The notes under the pieces were generated by a model. The model did not search any database and was not told where the DNA came from. It saw only the letters and a program-made list of their open reading frames with translations. The position numbers and the translations under genes are program-made. Shown in pieces: positions 60,178-64,000 of a stretch of DNA of 64,000 nt (positions are counted from its first letter, which is position 1; each line of letters begins with the position of its first letter). This DNA comes from an uncultured Flavonifractor sp. (lineage in GTDB: Bacteria > Bacillota > Clostridia > Oscillospirales > Oscillospiraceae): contig NZ_CALWOJ010000155.1 of assembly GCF_944383115.1 (NCBI RefSeq), positions 41,667-105,666 of the forward strand. The letters are read 5' to 3'.

Positions 60178-60215
60178 AAAAAAAGACTTGAAACCGAAGT
60201 TTCAAGTCTTTTTTT
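60178..60215 (-). terminator. Terminator of tRNA-Ala
   Basis: AAAAAAAGACTTGAAAC / GTTTCAAGTCTTTTTTT around CGAA, directly downstream of the tRNA on the minus strand. A copy stands at the left island edge. Confidence 0.9.
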
Positions 60216-60226
60216 ACTCTTTCGAG

Positions 60227-60303
<77 letters not shown>

Positions 60304-60347
60304 ATATTTACTTGTAGCCAACCTTTTCAGCCGACCGAACGAAGTGT

Positions 60348-60376
60348 ATTTTAGCATGTCCGTCCGCCGTTGTCAA
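60348..60376 (-). promoter_or_regulatory. Promoter of tRNA-Ala
   Basis: On the minus strand: perfect TTGACA (60371-60376), 17-bp spacer, TAAAAT (60348-60353), 45 bases before the tRNA. Confidence 0.75.
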
Positions 60377-60408
60377 CAACTTTTTTCTTCATTTGCACAT
60401 CAAACAGG

Positions 60409-60456
60409 AAACACCCCCTGATGCAGTTTATGTGTTCTGCATCAGAGGGTGTTTTA
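60409..60456. terminator. Terminator between SLH-phosphatase gene and tRNA
   Basis: AACACCCCCTGATGCAG / CTGCATCAGAGGGTGTT with a 10-base loop and one mismatch; T-rich on both sides. Confidence 0.8.
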
Positions 60457-60516
60457 TCTATGGTTGCTTTCTACCTGCTCTATCCTCAGCGGTGTGCGGA
60501 GAAATCAGCTTTCAGC

Positions 60517-62706
60517 TCACTGGGCGATGGGGGTGGACAAAACCGTCTTGAGGGCGGAAATTTGCTCGGCAGTGAGTCCAATACCGGTCATGTAATCCTC
60601 GGCAGCCTTCTGCAGATCCACCTTGGAGAGGTCCGCGTCCTTTTCCAGGCCCGCCAGGTCACGGAGCATACCCGCGGCCACCTCGGAAATCAGCTTATAC
60701 TGCTCGGAGTCCTTCTCCACATGGTAGTAGTTCTCATAGGAGACCATGTAGTCGGCCACGATCTCGTCCAGGGAGGCGCCCATCAGGGCCTCCAGTAGGA
60801 TGGCGGTAAAGCCGGCCCGGTCCTTGCCCTCGGTGCAGTGGAAGGCGTAGGGGCCCTCATGGGCGATCATGAACTCCAGCCCGGTCTTGAGCTTGGCCTG
60901 GAAGTCGGCGGCCTTGTAGTCCACGCCCATGTTGAGGACCACAACACTGCCCGCCTCATAGAGGCTCTTGTAGTAAGGGGAATCAAAGCCTTCAGCGGCA
61001 AAGTAGCCCTGAACGGCCTCGTCGTCGTCGGCCAGGTTGACCACGGTCTTAACGCCAGCCTTTTCGATCAGATCGTCGGCATAGGAGGCCCGGCCGATCT
61101 CAGGATTCACGGGGCTGCTGGTGCGGTAGAGTACGCCCTCGGCAATATCGCCCACGGTGATGGCGCGGAAGTTGGCAAAGACCTCGTCGGAGGCATAGTC
61201 GTCCCGCTCATTGGTGCGCTCGAGCTGGTGGGCCTGATACTGGCCCAGGTAACCGGCCTTCTCAGCCAACGTGAAGGTGACAATGTCGCCCTTCTCCACG
61301 CCGTAGGTGCCGGCAAAGTCGCCCATATTGATGGCCACCACCAGGATGTCGCTCTCCTGGTTGTCGCGCACCACGTTCTCACCGGTATTTACATCGCTGT
61401 AGGCGGTGCAGAAGGGGATCTCCAGGCTCTGGCCGTTCACCGTCACACCCAGCACGTCGCCCAGCTCAAAGCCTGCGGTGTAGAGTACTTCGGGCTTGAT
61501 GTCCAGATCCAGATTGCCGTACTTTTCAACGGCGGCCACGCTGCCCACCACAGGGCCCCGGCTTACATCGTAAGTATTGGCAAAGATGGCACCGTTGACC
61601 ACCCAGACATCGGAGAAGTCGGGCTTGCCGTCCTTGTTGGGGCAAACCAGGTAGTCGCCGTATCCGTGTTCGGAGGAGGGATCGTTTACATGCAGCACGT
61701 CGCCCCAGGCGGTATTGACGGTGAGGCGCACATCGCGGGGAACAAAGCAGGCAAAGTTGGTGTCGGGCTCCGCCTTGGTTTTCAGATCAATAAAGGTATC
61801 CTTGGCGTTGGTGAAATCCTCCGCTTTGAGGGCGGTCCCGTCAGCCTTGGTGTAAGTCTCCAGCACTTTGTCCAGTTTGGCGACCCACTGCTCGCCCACA
61901 GTACCCTTGAGAACCACGCTCTCGCCGTCGTCCGTGGCGGTATAGTCCACGTTCTCCAGGTCGTTGTGGAACTTGGTCTCCTTGGAGACCATCATGCCCT
62001 GAATGGCATACTCGGTCTTGCCGGTCAGGAAGAACGCTCCCTCATGGGCCTTGATATAATCCTCGGCAGGCGTCTCGAAGCTGATGGTGCCGAAGTTCAT
62101 CAGGATCTGAGCCAGCTCAGAACGCTGGGCAGTACCGGCAGGATTGAGCTTGTTCTGGCTGCCGGAGAGGATGCCCAGGGCCACCGCCCGCTCCATGCCG
62201 TCCTTGGCCCAGTCAGCCACGGCGGCGGCGTCGGCATAGGTACTCAGGTCGGCCTGATCCGCCTGGGCGCCCAACGCCTCGGCGTAGTCGGCAAAGACCT
62301 TGCCCAGCTCCTGACGGGTCATGGCCCGCTCGCCGCCAAAGGCGCCCTGACCCACACCGGAGGTCAGCCCCTCGTCCTCAGCCCAGGCGGCAGCGTCGGC
62401 ATACCACTGGCCGGACACGTCGCTGAAGGAGGCGGCCTCAGCTACCGCGGGACGTCCGGCCATATTGTACAGGGTCTGATACACCATGCCCCGGGTAACG
62501 GTGAGGGCGGGGCTGAAGGTCGATTCGCCGGTTCCGTTCATGATGCCCTGCTCGGCCACATAGGAGACGGCGGGGGCATACCAGGCGTCGGCCGCCACAT
62601 CGGTAAAGACGGGTGCGGTCTCGCCCTCTGCCGCTGCCGGAAGGGCCAGGCTCAAGGCCATAGCGCCCGCCAGCGTCAGGGAAAGAAGTTTCCTGCTGCT
62701 CTTCAT
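60517..62706 (-). CDS. Secreted SLH protein with tyrosine-phosphatase domain
   Basis: 729 residues from the ATG at 62706 (AAGGTGG upstream). Signal peptide (SSRKLLSLTLAGAMALSLAL), three SLH repeats (about 33-215; VFTDVAADAWYAPAVSYVAE, FSDVSGQWYADAAAWAEDEG), a middle domain, then a phosphatase of the Tyr_phosphatase3 kind: YRTSSPVNP near 540 and the active site HCTEGKDRAG near 624-633, with cysteine and arginine in place. It would act on the cell surface on phosphotyrosine, phosphoinositides or phosphosugars. The combination with SLH anchors is unusual but known in Clostridia. Confidence 0.88.
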   Translation of the reverse strand: MKSSRKLLSLTLAGAMALSLALPAAAEGETAPVFTDVAADAWYAPAVSYVAEQGIMNGTGESTFSPALTVTRGMVYQTLYNMAGRPAVAEAASFSDVSGQWYADAAAWAEDEGLTSGVGQGAFGGERAMTRQELGKVFADYAEALGAQADQADLSTYADAAAVADWAKDGMERAVALGILSGSQNKLNPAGTAQRSELAQILMNFGTISFETPAEDYIKAHEGAFFLTGKTEYAIQGMMVSKETKFHNDLENVDYTATDDGESVVLKGTVGEQWVAKLDKVLETYTKADGTALKAEDFTNAKDTFIDLKTKAEPDTNFACFVPRDVRLTVNTAWGDVLHVNDPSSEHGYGDYLVCPNKDGKPDFSDVWVVNGAIFANTYDVSRGPVVGSVAAVEKYGNLDLDIKPEVLYTAGFELGDVLGVTVNGQSLEIPFCTAYSDVNTGENVVRDNQESDILVVAINMGDFAGTYGVEKGDIVTFTLAEKAGYLGQYQAHQLERTNERDDYASDEVFANFRAITVGDIAEGVLYRTSSPVNPEIGRASYADDLIEKAGVKTVVNLADDDEAVQGYFAAEGFDSPYYKSLYEAGSVVVLNMGVDYKAADFQAKLKTGLEFMIAHEGPYAFHCTEGKDRAGFTAILLEALMGASLDEIVADYMVSYENYYHVEKDSEQYKLISEVAAGMLRDLAGLEKDADLSKVDLQKAAEDYMTGIGLTAEQISALKTVLSTPIAQ

Positions 62707-62841
62707 TTCAGATACCACCTTTTCTCTTTTGGTATCCCGCCACAGCGGGAATACCGTTCTGCCTTTCATAGTAGCAAAACCACCCACACAATACAAGCAT
62801 TTCTTACCGTATTTTCCCTTTCCTGTCCGTGAGAAAACAGC

Positions 62842-62876
62842 AAAAAACCCGTTCCTTTTCAGGAACGGGTTTTTTG
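62842..62876. terminator. Bidirectional terminator behind ftsH
   Basis: CAAAAAACCCGTTCC / GGAACGGGTTTTTTG with a 6-base loop; runs of six A and six T make it work in both directions. Confidence 0.92.
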
Positions 62877-62911
62877 CAAATGCTCCACATCTTTTCCTGC
62901 GGTACTAACAA

Positions 62912-64000
<1,089 letters not shown>

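Noticed and set aside
60838..62832. 664-residue plus-strand frame opposite the SLH-phosphatase gene
   Set aside because: Mirror of GC-rich codons of a clear gene; no domain, no ribosome site.

Overview
The window looks like a chromosome segment from a GC-rich gut-type Clostridia, most likely near Oscillospiraceae (Flavonifractor, Pseudoflavonifractor or Oscillibacter). The basis is Gram-positive ribosome binding sites, S-layer-homology (SLH) proteins, a CyuA-type cysteine desulfidase, KorDABC, HTH/WYL regulators and FtsH. The taxon is inferred from gene content only. A large foreign island splits the window in two.

Left chromosomal part (1-25472). It starts with an SLH surface protein, a small HTH regulator and a Ser/Thr kinase with a leucine-rich-repeat sensor translated with an HTH partner. 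Next comes a catabolic locus (4296-17493) arranged around a LysR regulator: Na+/solute symporter, MIF-like tautomerase, flavoredoxin-like protein, M20 dipeptidase, thiazoline-carboxylate-hydrolase-family protein and CyuA-type desulfidase upstream; a two-subunit CoA-transferase, KorDABC and a second symporter divergent from LysR. A coherent reading is uptake and breakdown of a cysteine-containing or related compound to a 2-oxoacid, oxidation to acyl-CoA with reduced ferredoxin, and CoA recycling. After it come a MATE pump with a leader-peptide/terminator region, a GNAT protein, a WYL-TfoX-GyrI-SRPBCC run, a decayed acetyltransferase/TipAS gene and a decayed XRE/SLOG pair.

Island (about 25508-60226). 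A 49-bp direct repeat of the 3' part of tRNA-Ala(GGC) sits at both ends, and the intact tRNA is at the right. Both ends carry ATTCCAC motifs spaced 11 bp, as expected of integrase arm sites. Cargo from left to right: Phd/Doc toxin-antitoxin, a DUF4268 protein, a cassette of two large tyrosine-recombinase-like genes plus a resolvase-like gene, two unknown genes, a tyrosine integrase with excisionase, a possible small RNA, and then a strikingly AT-rich defence block (about 36.6-56.1 kb). No relaxase or type IV secretion genes are present.

The defence block is the main discovery. An eight-gene operon on the minus strand encodes sspD, sspB, sspC and sspA (DNA phosphorothioation), followed without a break by an SF2 helicase, a MORC/Hsp90-like ATPase, a PLD nuclease and a HelD-like helicase with a broken RecQ-like tail. 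The single-protein effector SspE is transcribed divergently. The element thus seems to join SspABCD-SspE with an additional four-gene effector or restriction module. A HTH protein precedes the operon, and both divergent promoters can be read.

The right end of the island holds an esterase, a zinc-ribbon protein, an XRE/SLOG pair with four operator half-sites, a structured RNA leader with a strong promoter, and two small unknown genes. Beyond the tRNA the chromosome resumes with an SLH protein carrying a tyrosine-phosphatase domain and the C-terminal part of ftsH, cut by the window edge.
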